64,000 nucleotides of DNA from Sva-07 sp942492715 (GTDB taxonomy: Bacteria; Actinomycetota; Acidimicrobiia; Acidimicrobiales; Ilumatobacteraceae): NCBI GenBank assembly GCA_942492715.1, contig CALOFW010000018.1, forward strand, positions 186,001 to 250,000, in the 5' to 3' direction. Both the position numbers and the translations under genes were made by a program. Below, one piece after another: positions 35,793 through 43,790 of the stretch; positions within the stretch are counted from its first letter, which is position 1; every line of letters begins with the position of its first letter. The notes under the pieces were generated by a model. The model was not told the origin of the DNA, ran no database searches, and worked only from the letters and a program-made list of their open reading frames with translations.

Positions 35793-35881
35793 ACAAGCGG
35801 TGACGGCGCGGCGCCGCATGGAGGCGCAATTCGCGACGACGATCCCGGGCGTCCGCGTCGCGTCGGCGTCGTCCGAGGGCG

Positions 35882-36715
35882 TCAGCGGTCGATCGTGCCG
35901 AAACTCATCGCTCCGGTCGAGGGCCGTATCGCCTCGATCGGATCGCGGACGTCATCGATGTACCCGAGGGCGTATGCGCCGATCCGGTAGCCCATCAGCC
36001 GGAGCAGTTCGTCGGGCAGGGTCTCGGCGATCTCGCGCGGCACCGACAGGTACTGGTTCTCCTCCTGGCGCAGCCACCCGACGTCGTAGGTGATGTTGAG
36101 CCCAACCCGTGTCTCGTCGGACGTGTTCGCGCCGCCGCCGTGGTACACCTTGCCCGTGTAGAGCAGGCACGAGCCCTTCGACATCGCGGCGGGAACGGTC
36201 TCGTCGATCGTGTGCTCGAAGCTGTTCGGGAGGTCCTGACTGCCGGGCATCAACCGGGTGGCGCCGTTCGCCTCGGTGAAGTCGGTCATCGCCCAGATCG
36301 TGTTGCACTGCACGTGGTAGTCGCTCGGGAACTCGAAGAAGTCGAACGCCCACTGGTCGCGGTGGATCGACTGGGCGGGCGAATCCGGCCCGATCGAGAT
36401 CACCTGCGTGAGGTGGAGTTGGTGGCTCTGCGCCCGGTCGAGCAGCTTGGCCGTCACCTCGAGGATCGTCGGATGTCGGATCAGGTCGTGGCTCGACGGC
36501 GAGCGTGCGATCAACGCCCCGGTTCTCCGTGTGGCGCGACCGGAGAAGTCGTCGCTGCCGGGCGGCGTGGCCTCGATCCACGGCGCCATCTCCGCCATGA
36601 TCCGGTCGATCAGGCCTGCGTCGGCGAGGTCGTCGATGATCAGGGCCCCGTCGCGTCGAAGCACCTCGTGGATCTCGTCGACTGCGGCGGCGGCGGGGAG
36701 ATGGACGACGCTCAT
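35882..36715 (-). CDS. Phytanoyl-CoA dioxygenase (PhyH) family protein
   Basis: A 277-residue iron(II)/2-oxoglutarate oxygenase. SIHRDQWAFDFFEFP provides the HxD iron pair, and KVYHGGGANTSDETRVGLNITYDVGW provides the distal histidine and the 2-oxoglutarate arginine. The substrate is unknown; many bacterial relatives hydroxylate secondary metabolites or compatible solutes. It is divergent from the ABC transporter operon. The 101-base gap downstream, to gdhA, holds nothing I recognise. Confidence 0.85.
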   Translation of the reverse strand: MSVVHLPAAAAVDEIHEVLRRDGALIIDDLADAGLIDRIMAEMAPWIEATPPGSDDFSGRATRRTGALIARSPSSHDLIRHPTILEVTAKLLDRAQSHQLHLTQVISIGPDSPAQSIHRDQWAFDFFEFPSDYHVQCNTIWAMTDFTEANGATRLMPGSQDLPNSFEHTIDETVPAAMSKGSCLLYTGKVYHGGGANTSDETRVGLNITYDVGWLRQEENQYLSVPREIAETLPDELLRLMGYRIGAYALGYIDDVRDPIEAIRPSTGAMSFGTIDR

Positions 36716-36721
36716 GTCCCG

Positions 36722-36727
36722 ACGCTA
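36722..36727 (-). promoter_or_regulatory. -10-like element of the PhyH gene
   Basis: TAGCGT on the minus strand is followed by CGGGAC and ATG 36715. Confidence 0.5.
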
Positions 36728-36788
36728 GCCAGGACCGATCCGGCGACGGCGCACGGGAACGGGTCGCGAGCTGCGAGACTCGACGATC

Positions 36789-37742
36789 GTGACGGCGATC
36801 ATCGAGACACAGGGCCTCGTGATGCAGTTCCCGGCGACTCGGGCCCTCGACGTGCTCGACGTGTCGATCCCGAGCGGTGTCACCGGCCTGGTGGGGGCGA
36901 ACGGTGCCGGCAAGACGACGCTGATCTCGCTGGTCCTCGGCCTGTTGAAGCCCACGGCGGGATCGATCTCGGTGCTCGGGCTCGACCCCGACTCGGACGG
37001 CCCTGAGCTTCGAGCGTTGATCGGCTACGGCCCCGAGCGCAACGTGTTCCCCGACGACATGCGGGCCTACGACTTCGTTCGGCATCTCGCCGAGGTGAAG
37101 GGGCTCCCGCGAGACGAAGCGCGCAGCCGGGCCAGTGATTCGCTGTACCTGGTCGGCCTCGGCGAGGAGCGGTTCCGGGCGCTCGGCACGATGTCGACCG
37201 GCCAACGTCAGCGTGTGAAGTTGGCCCAGGCGATCGCCGCCGACCCGCGGCTGATCGTGCTCGACGAACCGACCGACGGCCTCGATCCCGTGCAGCGCGA
37301 CGAGATGCTGAACATCATCGTGCAGGTCAACCGCGACTTCGGGATCGACGTGATGCTCTCCTCGCACGTCCTCGAGGAGGTCGAGCGGGTGTGTGACCAC
37401 GTCGTGGCCCTCGCCGAGGGACGCCTCGTGGCGCAGGGGTCGATGACCGAGCTCGCCGGAGCGTCGGGGGGCATCGAGCTGGAGCTGGTGGAGGTCGCCG
37501 ACCGGCCGACGTCGATCGACGAGGTCGTCACCCTGCTGGTCGCAGGGGGAGCAGGCGTCCGGCGCTCCGGGCCGGTGCTGTCGGTGGTCGGCCTCACCGA
37601 CGACGAACTCTTCGATCTCGCGGCTCGATCGGTGGCCCAGACCGGCGCCCGCATACGACGGCTCGGCCAACACCGCCGCACCCTCGACGACATCTTCGCC
37701 GGCCCCGCCGCTGGAGGCCCGGATGCACGAGGTGCCGCATGA
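36789..37742 (+). CDS. ABC transporter ATP-binding protein (first)
   Basis: A 317-residue ATPase. Walker A is GLVGANGAGKTTLISLVL, the signature is MSTGQRQRVKLAQAIA, and Walker B is LIVLDEPTDGLDP, followed by the SSHVLEEVERV switch region. An extension of about 90 residues after the nucleotide domain is typical of ABC-2 type exporters. GTG 36789 starts the gene, with GAGACT eight bases before it. It overlaps its permease by four bases. Confidence 0.9.
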   Translation: MTAIIETQGLVMQFPATRALDVLDVSIPSGVTGLVGANGAGKTTLISLVLGLLKPTAGSISVLGLDPDSDGPELRALIGYGPERNVFPDDMRAYDFVRHLAEVKGLPRDEARSRASDSLYLVGLGEERFRALGTMSTGQRQRVKLAQAIAADPRLIVLDEPTDGLDPVQRDEMLNIIVQVNRDFGIDVMLSSHVLEEVERVCDHVVALAEGRLVAQGSMTELAGASGGIELELVEVADRPTSIDEVVTLLVAGGAGVRRSGPVLSVVGLTDDELFDLAARSVAQTGARIRRLGQHRRTLDDIFAGPAAGGPDARGAA

Positions 37743-38614
37743 ACGGCCGCGGTGACGCACAGATCGTCGAGCGGGGCTTCCAGCGCTACGAGGGCCGCCG
37801 GTCCGGCGTCGCCGGCGCGATCCGCTCCGTCAGCTGGGAGAGCATCCGGTCGACACTTGGCCTCGGTCGACCCGCTCGCACCAAGATCTTCCCGGTGATC
37901 GCCGTCGTGATCGCCTACCTGCCGGCGGTCGTGTTCGTGGGGATCGCCGTGTTGATTCCCGGCGACATCCTCGAACCGGAGGAGGTCGCCGACTACCCCG
38001 GCTACTACGGCTTCATCATCCTGGCGATCGTGCTGTTCTCGGCGCTGGTCGCGCCCGAGGTGCTCGTGTCGGATCGTCGCAACGGGATGCTGGCGATGTA
38101 CCTGTCGACCCCGCTCGATCGGGGCACCTATCTGACCGCCAAGGCGATCGCCGTGATCAGCACGCTCGGCCTCGTCACGCTGGGGCCGCCGGTCCTGCTC
38201 CTGATCGGCTACACGGTCGAGGGCGCCGGCCCCGACGGCATCGACGGCTGGCTGCTCACGCTCTTCCGGATCGTGTTGTCCGGCGTCGCGATCTCCGCCG
38301 CGTTGGCGGCCGTGTCGATGGCGGCATCGAGCCTCACCGACCGTCGGGCCTTCGCGGCGATCGGCATCGTGCTGCTCGTGCTCGCCTCGCCGATCCTCGC
38401 CGCCGCGCTCGTCGACGGCGCCGAGCTGTCGCCGTCATGGCGGCTGATCGACATCTCGTCCGTGCCGTTCGAGCTCGTCTTCCGGATCTTCGATCAACCG
38501 GGCAACTTCCCGGAACTGTCGACGTGGAGCGTGTTGCTCAGCAATGCCGTGTGGACGCTCGGCGGGATCGCAGTCGTCTGGTGGCGGTACTCCAAGTTGG
38601 TGATCGCCCGATGA
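37739..38614 (+). CDS. ABC-2 type permease (first)
   Basis: A 291-residue membrane protein with six hydrophobic segments. APEVLVSDRRNGMLAMYLSTPLDRGTYLTAKAIAV is the coupling region common to ABC-2 permeases. It starts with ATGA overlapping the ATPase stop and ends with the same overlap to the second ATPase gene, so the transporter genes are fully coupled. Confidence 0.87.
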   Translation: MNGRGDAQIVERGFQRYEGRRSGVAGAIRSVSWESIRSTLGLGRPARTKIFPVIAVVIAYLPAVVFVGIAVLIPGDILEPEEVADYPGYYGFIILAIVLFSALVAPEVLVSDRRNGMLAMYLSTPLDRGTYLTAKAIAVISTLGLVTLGPPVLLLIGYTVEGAGPDGIDGWLLTLFRIVLSGVAISAALAAVSMAASSLTDRRAFAAIGIVLLVLASPILAAALVDGAELSPSWRLIDISSVPFELVFRIFDQPGNFPELSTWSVLLSNAVWTLGGIAVVWWRYSKLVIAR

Positions 38615-39627
38615 GTGAGCTGCCACCACCGTCGGCCGCCCTTCCGCCGCCGGTCCCCGTCGCAGAGGCGACCGCGCTGCCGTTGACCAGCGGCGCCCGG
38701 CCTGCTCCGGTGCGGGGCATGATCGCCGTCAATGAGGTGTCCAAGTTCTTCGGGTCGGTGGTCGCGGTCAGCGACGTCACGTTCGCGATCGACGACGGGG
38801 TCACCGCGCTGCTCGGACCGAACGGGGCGGGCAAGTCGACGCTGTTCCGCATGCTGTGCGGGCTCACGCCGCCCTCGCGCGGTGCGGTCGACGTGCTGGG
38901 CTTCGACCCGCGCCACGATCGCGACGTGCGTGGCCGCGTGTCGTTGGTGCCGCAACAGGACGCGCTGTTCGATCACCTGAGCGCCGCGTCGTTCCTCGAG
39001 TTCGCCGCCCGAACCCACGACGTGCCGAACCCGGAACGGGCGGCGCACGAAGCGCTCACGGCCGTCGACCTCGCCGACGTCGGCCCCAAACCGGTCGGTC
39101 AGTTCTCGAAGGGCATGCGCCAGCGGGTCAAGGTGGCAGCGGCCCTGGTCAACGACCCGGAGGTGCTGATCCTCGACGAGCCGCTCACCGGGCTCGACCC
39201 GGTGCAGCGCCGGCACATGATCGAGTTGTTCCACCGCCTCGGCGACGAGGGACGGTGCGTGCTCGTGTCGAGTCACGTGCTCGACGAGGTCGCGAAGCTC
39301 GGATCACGGGTACTGGTCATCGCACAGGGCCGGCTGGTTGCGAGCGGCGACTACCGGGACCTGCGCGAGCTGATGGACGACCGTGCCCACCGGATCCGCG
39401 TCGGCGCGTCCGACCCACGGCGTCTCGCCACCGCACTGGTCGAGCGAGGCCTGGTGAGCGGGCTCTCGATCGACGACCGCAACGTGATGGTCGACACCCT
39501 CGACGTCGACGCGTTCGGTCGGCAGGTCGCTGCCATCAGCGTCGAGCTCGGCGTTCGGCTCACCGAGGTGAGCCCGCTCGACGACGACCTCGAATCGGTG
39601 TTCCGCTACCTGGTGGAGGGACGATGA
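38611..39627 (+). CDS. ABC transporter ATP-binding protein (second)
   Basis: A 338-residue ATPase. A proline-rich N-terminal tail of about 35 residues precedes the nucleotide domain. Walker A is ALLGPNGAGKSTLFRML, the signature is FSKGMRQRVKVAAALV, and Walker B is VLILDEPLTGLDP. It pairs with the second permease; with the first pair it could form either two transporters or one heterotetramer. Confidence 0.9.
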   Translation: MSELPPPSAALPPPVPVAEATALPLTSGARPAPVRGMIAVNEVSKFFGSVVAVSDVTFAIDDGVTALLGPNGAGKSTLFRMLCGLTPPSRGAVDVLGFDPRHDRDVRGRVSLVPQQDALFDHLSAASFLEFAARTHDVPNPERAAHEALTAVDLADVGPKPVGQFSKGMRQRVKVAAALVNDPEVLILDEPLTGLDPVQRRHMIELFHRLGDEGRCVLVSSHVLDEVAKLGSRVLVIAQGRLVASGDYRDLRELMDDRAHRIRVGASDPRRLATALVERGLVSGLSIDDRNVMVDTLDVDAFGRQVAAISVELGVRLTEVSPLDDDLESVFRYLVEGR

Positions 39628-40385
39628 CCGAGCCGAGCACGCTCTCGCAGGACCGGCCGGCCCGTCATGTGCCCCCGGGTACGGCGATCGCTCTCTCGTA
39701 CCGAGTGGTGTTGCGGCAGTTGACGAGCCGAGGCCGCATCATCGGCCTCACCCTGCTCGCGCTCGTGGCTCCGTTGTCGGGGTGGGCGCTCGGAACGTCG
39801 GATGCCTCGCTCGACGATTCCGTGAGACTGGTTGCCAGCGTCGGCCTCGGTCTGGTGCTGCCGATCGTGTCGCTCGTGTTCGCCGGGGCCGCGATCGGCG
39901 ATCTCCGCGAGGACAAGACGCTCGTCTACCTGTGGCTGCGACCGATGGACCGGTGGCCGATCGTGGTCGGCGCGGCACTCGCCGCGACCACGCTGGCAGC
40001 ACCGATCACCCTGGTGTCGATCGTCGCCGCTGCGTTGCTGACGGGCGCCGGCAGCGGGATCGTCGGCGGAACCCTGCTCGCGACGGTGGTCGGCCTGGTG
40101 GTCTACGTCAGCGTCTTCACGCTGTTCGGCGTGTGGCTGAAGCGGTTCATCGTGTGGGGGCTCGCCTACATCCTGATCTGGGAGGGGTTCATCGCCCAGG
40201 CCGGGCCGGGTGTCGCCCGCGTGGCGATGCGCGCCTACACCCGCTCGATCCTGGTCGAGCGCACCGGTGCCGATCTCGACCTGGCCGACTACTCGCTCGC
40301 GATGGGTGTCGTCGTGCCGATCGTGGTCGCCGGCGCGGCGCTCGCACTCGCGTCCTGGCGCCTCTCGCACCAGGACATCGACTGA
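39624..40385 (+). CDS. ABC-2 type permease (second)
   Basis: A 253-residue membrane protein with about six hydrophobic segments. FAGAAIGDLREDKTLVYLWLRPMDRWPIVVGAALAA matches the coupling region of the first permease. It overlaps the ATPase by four bases and closes the operon. The substrate is unknown, and no dedicated binding protein is encoded, as expected for an exporter. Confidence 0.86.
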   Translation: MTEPSTLSQDRPARHVPPGTAIALSYRVVLRQLTSRGRIIGLTLLALVAPLSGWALGTSDASLDDSVRLVASVGLGLVLPIVSLVFAGAAIGDLREDKTLVYLWLRPMDRWPIVVGAALAATTLAAPITLVSIVAAALLTGAGSGIVGGTLLATVVGLVVYVSVFTLFGVWLKRFIVWGLAYILIWEGFIAQAGPGVARVAMRAYTRSILVERTGADLDLADYSLAMGVVVPIVVAGAALALASWRLSHQDID

Positions 40386-40432
40386 CTTCGTCGATGGGCC
40401 GCGACAGCAGGCCACGACTCGCTCCGTCCATC

Positions 40433-40438
40433 TAGCCT
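40433..40438 (+). promoter_or_regulatory. -10-like element of the LLM oxidoreductase gene at 40445
   Basis: TAGCCT is followed by GACGCC and GTG 40445, the same hexamer and spacing as at the lipoprotein gene. Confidence 0.5.
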
Positions 40439-40444
40439 GACGCC

Positions 40445-41359
40445 GTGACGAGACCCCTTCGTATCGGTCACCAACTCTCGGGGCGGGTGGACGAGTCGCC
40501 GATCGATGTCGCCCGACGGGCCGAGGAGCTCGGTTTCGACATCGTGCTGGCGGCCGACCACGTCGGCATGGAGACGGCGCCGATGCCCGTGTTGGCGGCG
40601 ATCGCCGCCGCCACGAGCACGATTCGTCTGGGCACGCTCGTGCTCAACAACGACATGCGCAACCCGGTACAACTGGCCTGGGAGGTCGCCACCATCGATG
40701 CGATCTCGAACGGTCGTTTCGAACTCGGTCTCGGCGCCGGGCACACCCCGCAGGAGTACGCGGCCACCGGAATCGAGCGGTCGAGCGCCGCGATCCGCAA
40801 GCAGCGACTGAGCGAGAGCGTCGAGCTGCTCCGAGCGTTGCTGGACGGGGACACCGTCGATCGCGTCGGCGAGCACTACCGGATCGCCCGGGCACAGGTC
40901 TGTCGTTCCACCCAGATTCACCTCCCGATCCTCGTCGGCGGCAACGGGCCATCGCTGCTCGGCCATGCCGGCGCGCACGCCGACATCATTGGGCTGCAGG
41001 GCCTCGGACGGACGCACGCCGACGGGCACCGTCACGACGTCGACTGGCGCAGCAGTCGCCTCGACGACCAACTCCGCCAGGTTCGAGACGGCGCCGGCGA
41101 CCGGTACGACGATCTCGAGTTCAACGCGTTGGTCCAGGTCGTCCAGCTCACCGACGACCGTGACGCGGCGCTGGCGACGATCTGCGAGCGGGTCGACGGG
41201 CTCACGTTGGACGATGCCCGCGAGACGCCGTACCTGCTGGTCGGCACGGTCGATCAGGTCGTGAACCACATGGTGACCTGCAACGAGCGGTGGGGGATCA
41301 ACTACTTCGCCGTACGGGAACTCGACGAGTTCGAGCCGGTGTTGCGCGCGTTGCGCTGA
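40445..41359 (+). CDS. LLM-class F420-dependent oxidoreductase, MSMEG_2516-like
   Basis: A 304-residue luciferase-like TIM barrel. IVLAADHVGMETAPMPVLAAIAAATSTIRLGTLVLNNDMRNPVQLAWEVATIDAISNGRFELGLGAGH is typical of the F420-using subgroup in actinobacteria, and PILVGGNGPSLLGHAGAHADIIGL is the second conserved block. The role is unknown. It is distinct from the shorter member at 29611. Downstream, a strong hairpin separates it from the convergent VOC gene. Confidence 0.85.
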   Translation: MTRPLRIGHQLSGRVDESPIDVARRAEELGFDIVLAADHVGMETAPMPVLAAIAAATSTIRLGTLVLNNDMRNPVQLAWEVATIDAISNGRFELGLGAGHTPQEYAATGIERSSAAIRKQRLSESVELLRALLDGDTVDRVGEHYRIARAQVCRSTQIHLPILVGGNGPSLLGHAGAHADIIGLQGLGRTHADGHRHDVDWRSSRLDDQLRQVRDGAGDRYDDLEFNALVQVVQLTDDRDAALATICERVDGLTLDDARETPYLLVGTVDQVVNHMVTCNERWGINYFAVRELDEFEPVLRALR

Positions 41360-41372
41360 CGCGCTGTCACAC

Positions 41373-41399
41373 CGACCGCCGGCGCGCGCCGGATGGTCG
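41373..41399. terminator. Two-part GC hairpin between convergent genes
   Basis: CGACC (41373-41377) pairs with GGTCG (41395-41399), and the 14-base palindrome CCGGCGCGCGCCGG (41379-41392) forms the inner stem. It fills the gap between the LLM gene (+) and the VOC gene (-). Confidence 0.65.
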
Positions 41400-41400
41400 A

Positions 41401-41751
41401 TCAGTGTTCGGCGACGCAGAACTCGTTGCCCTCGGGATCGGCGAGCGTCGTCCAGGTGAAGCCGAACTCCTCCTTCGCATGCACGACGGTTGCGCCGAGA
41501 GCAACCAGCCGCTCGACCTCGGCGGCACGATCGGTGGTGTCGAGGTCGAGATGGACGCGGTTCTTCGCTGTCTTGCCTTCGGGCACCTGGATGAACATCA
41601 TCATCGGTGATCCGGAGATGCGAGCGAAGAACGCGCTCGCGGCGTAGTCGCCGTCGTTGTCGACCGGGCGGTCGAGAGCGGCTGACCAGAACTCAGCGAG
41701 CGACTGGGCGTTCGCGCAGTCGAAGGTGATGGCGGCGATGTCGAGGCTCAT
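41401..41751 (-). CDS. VOC superfamily (glyoxalase-like) protein
   Basis: A 116-residue single-domain protein: LDIAAITFDCANAQSLAEFWSAALDRPV at the start, NRVHLDLDTTDRAAEVERLVALGATVV in the middle, and WTTLADPEGNEFCV at the end, with the usual H/E metal positions of the Glyoxalase_6 type. The reaction is unknown. ATG 41751 follows AACGCT by six bases; the longer form (start 41835) adds 28 residues of no family similarity. Confidence 0.82.
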   Translation of the reverse strand: MSLDIAAITFDCANAQSLAEFWSAALDRPVDNDGDYAASAFFARISGSPMMMFIQVPEGKTAKNRVHLDLDTTDRAAEVERLVALGATVVHAKEEFGFTWTTLADPEGNEFCVAEH

Positions 41752-41757
41752 GCCCAC

Positions 41758-41763
41758 AGCGTT
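41758..41763 (-). promoter_or_regulatory. -10-like element of the VOC gene at 41751
   Basis: AACGCT on the minus strand is followed by GTGGGC and ATG 41751. Confidence 0.35.
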
Positions 41764-41845
41764 GCAGGTTCCACTGATCGCGCATGGCGGCGGCGACCCA
41801 TCCGGCGGTGACGCCGCGTCTCCGGTGCGTGTCACCGGTGGTCGT

Positions 41846-43069
41846 TCAGGCCGCGGCGCGGGTCTTGCGGAGGATCGGATCGGCGAGACCGAGGGCCTTG
41901 TCAGCGACGGTCATCACCCGGCCTGCTGCCCCCGGCGTGGTGTTGTCGACCAGGTTCCCCATCACGGCGAGCGTGATGTTGGCGATCGCATCGGTGCTGA
42001 CGGAGAGACGAAGGCCGGGCTTGAGGATCCACGGGTGGCCGATCAGGAACGAGAAGCGGCGGCCCGTGCGCAAGAAGGCATCGAAGCGTTCGCCGACCAG
42101 GCGGTCGTAGCGTTCAGGGGCGGTTGCCGGATCCTCGAGGAAGAGATCGGCGGCGAGCATCCCGGATTCGAGGCCGTAGTCGATGCCCTCACCGTTCATC
42201 GGGTTGACGAAGCCGGCGGCGTCGCCGATCGCGACCCACCCCGGTCCGTGTCGCCGCTTGGCCGACATCGGCAGCCGCCACGCCCGTGGCCGTTCGAGGT
42301 TCGGGCCGAGATCCCAATCGTCCTGGACCAGGTGGCGGTAGGTCTCGAGCAGCGTGTTGAGGTTGAGCTTCTTGAAGCCCTTCATCGTCGACAGTGCGCC
42401 GACGCCGATGTTGACGGTGCCGTCGCCCGCAGGGAACATCCAGCCGTAGCCGGGGATCGCCGTGCCGCGTTCGTCCTTCAACGAGAGGCACGCCTCGAGG
42501 TGGACATCGGTGTGTCGCGGTGTGGCGGCATAGGTGCGGATCGCGAGTCCGAACGGTTCGTCGGCGACACGTTCGGCTCCGAGCATCCGGGCGACAGCTC
42601 CCTGCGCGCCGGCTGCGACCACGGTGAGGCCGGCGTCGACGATTCGGCCATCGGCGAGTACCCCCGTGACGCGGCCGTTGTCGACGACCGGGGCCGCCTC
42701 GGTCTCGTAGACGAGCTCGGCACCGGCCTCCTCGGCGGCGTCCATCAGCGCCGTGTCGAGACGTCGGCGTGGCCACACCGCACCGTGGTTCGGGAACCGA
42801 TCGGTGGTGGGCCAGTCGAGCTCGCGTACCTGCTTGCCGGCGATCATGCGCAGGCCCTGGATGTAGTGGGCGTCGTCGAGCGGGATCTTCAGCTCGTCGA
42901 GCGCGCCGACCGCACGCGGGGTGAGCCCGTCGCCGCACACCTTGTCGCGACCGTGCGCTCCCTTCTCGAACACCACGACGCGGGCGCCGGCTCTGGCCGC
43001 TCGGATCGCCGTCGCTGCCCCCGCGGGACCGGCGCCGATCACGGCGATGTCGACTCGTTCGGTGCTCAC
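41846..43069 (-). CDS. Geranylgeranyl reductase family flavoprotein, probable menaquinone beta-reductase (MenJ-like)
   Basis: A 407-residue FAD enzyme. The FAD fold is VDIAVIGAGPAGAATAIRAARAGARVVVFEKG; DKVCGDGLTPRAVGAL is the family motif; and GWVAIGDAAGFVNPMNGEGIDYGLESG is the second FAD region. Length matches the mycobacterial MenJ that saturates one isoprene unit of menaquinone-9; archaeal and plant relatives reduce geranylgeranyl chains. That function fits a menaquinone-using actinobacterium but is not proven. GTG 43069 is chosen because the protein starts at its FAD motif there and AGCGTT/GGGGAG lies upstream; the longer frame would run into a repeat. Confidence 0.82.
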   Translation of the reverse strand: MSTERVDIAVIGAGPAGAATAIRAARAGARVVVFEKGAHGRDKVCGDGLTPRAVGALDELKIPLDDAHYIQGLRMIAGKQVRELDWPTTDRFPNHGAVWPRRRLDTALMDAAEEAGAELVYETEAAPVVDNGRVTGVLADGRIVDAGLTVVAAGAQGAVARMLGAERVADEPFGLAIRTYAATPRHTDVHLEACLSLKDERGTAIPGYGWMFPAGDGTVNIGVGALSTMKGFKKLNLNTLLETYRHLVQDDWDLGPNLERPRAWRLPMSAKRRHGPGWVAIGDAAGFVNPMNGEGIDYGLESGMLAADLFLEDPATAPERYDRLVGERFDAFLRTGRRFSFLIGHPWILKPGLRLSVSTDAIANITLAVMGNLVDNTTPGAAGRVMTVADKALGLADPILRKTRAAA

Positions 43070-43075
43070 CTCCCC

Positions 43076-43081
43076 AACGCT
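43076..43081 (-). promoter_or_regulatory. -10-like element of the MenJ-like gene
   Basis: AGCGTT on the minus strand is followed by GGGGAG and GTG 43069. GGGGAG may instead be a Shine-Dalgarno. Confidence 0.35.
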
Positions 43082-43132
43082 GCCGGAAGATGCGGAGAAA
43101 AGCACGGTCGAGCCCTGTGACCCCCGCCCCAT

Positions 43133-43197
43133 CCACCCCGTTTGCGTCGAGGTTTGGGTGCACCGTCCCACCCGAATCCGCGCGCAAACGGGGGTGG
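43133..43197. repeat. GTTTGCG/CGCAAAC-type hairpin repeat, copy C
   Basis: The outer arms CCACCCCGTTTGCG (43133-43146) and CGCAAACGGGGGTGG (43183-43197) match apart from one extra G, and TTTGGGTG/CACCCGAA forms the inner stem. This is the longest copy. It lies between the divergent MenJ-like and ECF sigma genes, so here it is not at a gene end. Confidence 0.75.
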
Positions 43198-43237
43198 ATG
43201 GGGGACGAGGGGGTGTCGGAGTTCGGGGGCTCCGGAC

Positions 43238-43243
43238 GATGAT
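43238..43243 (+). promoter_or_regulatory. -10-like element of the ECF sigma operon
   Basis: GATGAT is followed by seven bases and ATG 43251, just after repeat copy C. An in-frame GTG at 43248 is an alternative start. Confidence 0.35.
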
Positions 43244-43250
43244 GTGAGTG

Positions 43251-43790
43251 ATGGGGACGCCGCAACCGACGATCGATCACGGCGCGACGCTGCTGGAGAT
43301 CTACGACCGCGCCGTCGGCGAGGTGTTCGCGTATCTCCGGGCGCGGTGCGGTGGGCGTGCGGTCGCGGAGGATCTCACGGCCGACACCTTCCTCGCTGCC
43401 GTCGGCCAGATCCGCCGGGGAGGTGTCGAGGAGGTCACGATCGCCTGGTTGATCGGCATCGCCCGCCACAAGCTCGTCGACGAGTGGCGGCGCGACGCCC
43501 GACGCCCCCGACCGGAACGGCTCGACGACGACAGCGCCGCCGAGCATCTTGCCGGGCCCGGCGACGACGTGTGGGATGCGATCATCGACCAGCACCTCGT
43601 CGGCGACGTGATGGCCGAACTCGGGCCCCACCACCGATCGGCGTTGGCCCTGCGCTACTTCGACGGCCTGCCCGTTCCCGAGGTCGCTGCCCATCTCGGC
43701 CGTACCGTCGAGGCGACCGAGACCCTCCTGGTTCGAGCGCGCCGTCGGTTCCGCACCGTGTACGACCGACAGCAAGGAGGTGTGTCATGA
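43251..43790 (+). CDS. ECF-type RNA polymerase sigma factor
   Basis: A 179-residue sigma-70 family protein with only regions 2 and 4. Region 2 includes LLEIYDRAVGEVFAYLRARCGGRAVAEDLTADTFLAA and ITIAWLIGIARHKLVDEWRRDAR-like sequence; region 4 is VMAELGPHHRSALALRYFDGLPVPEVAAHLGRTVEATETLLVRARRRF. The stop overlaps the start of the double VOC gene (ATGA). No classical membrane anti-sigma factor follows. Confidence 0.87.
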   Translation: MGTPQPTIDHGATLLEIYDRAVGEVFAYLRARCGGRAVAEDLTADTFLAAVGQIRRGGVEEVTIAWLIGIARHKLVDEWRRDARRPRPERLDDDSAAEHLAGPGDDVWDAIIDQHLVGDVMAELGPHHRSALALRYFDGLPVPEVAAHLGRTVEATETLLVRARRRFRTVYDRQQGGVS

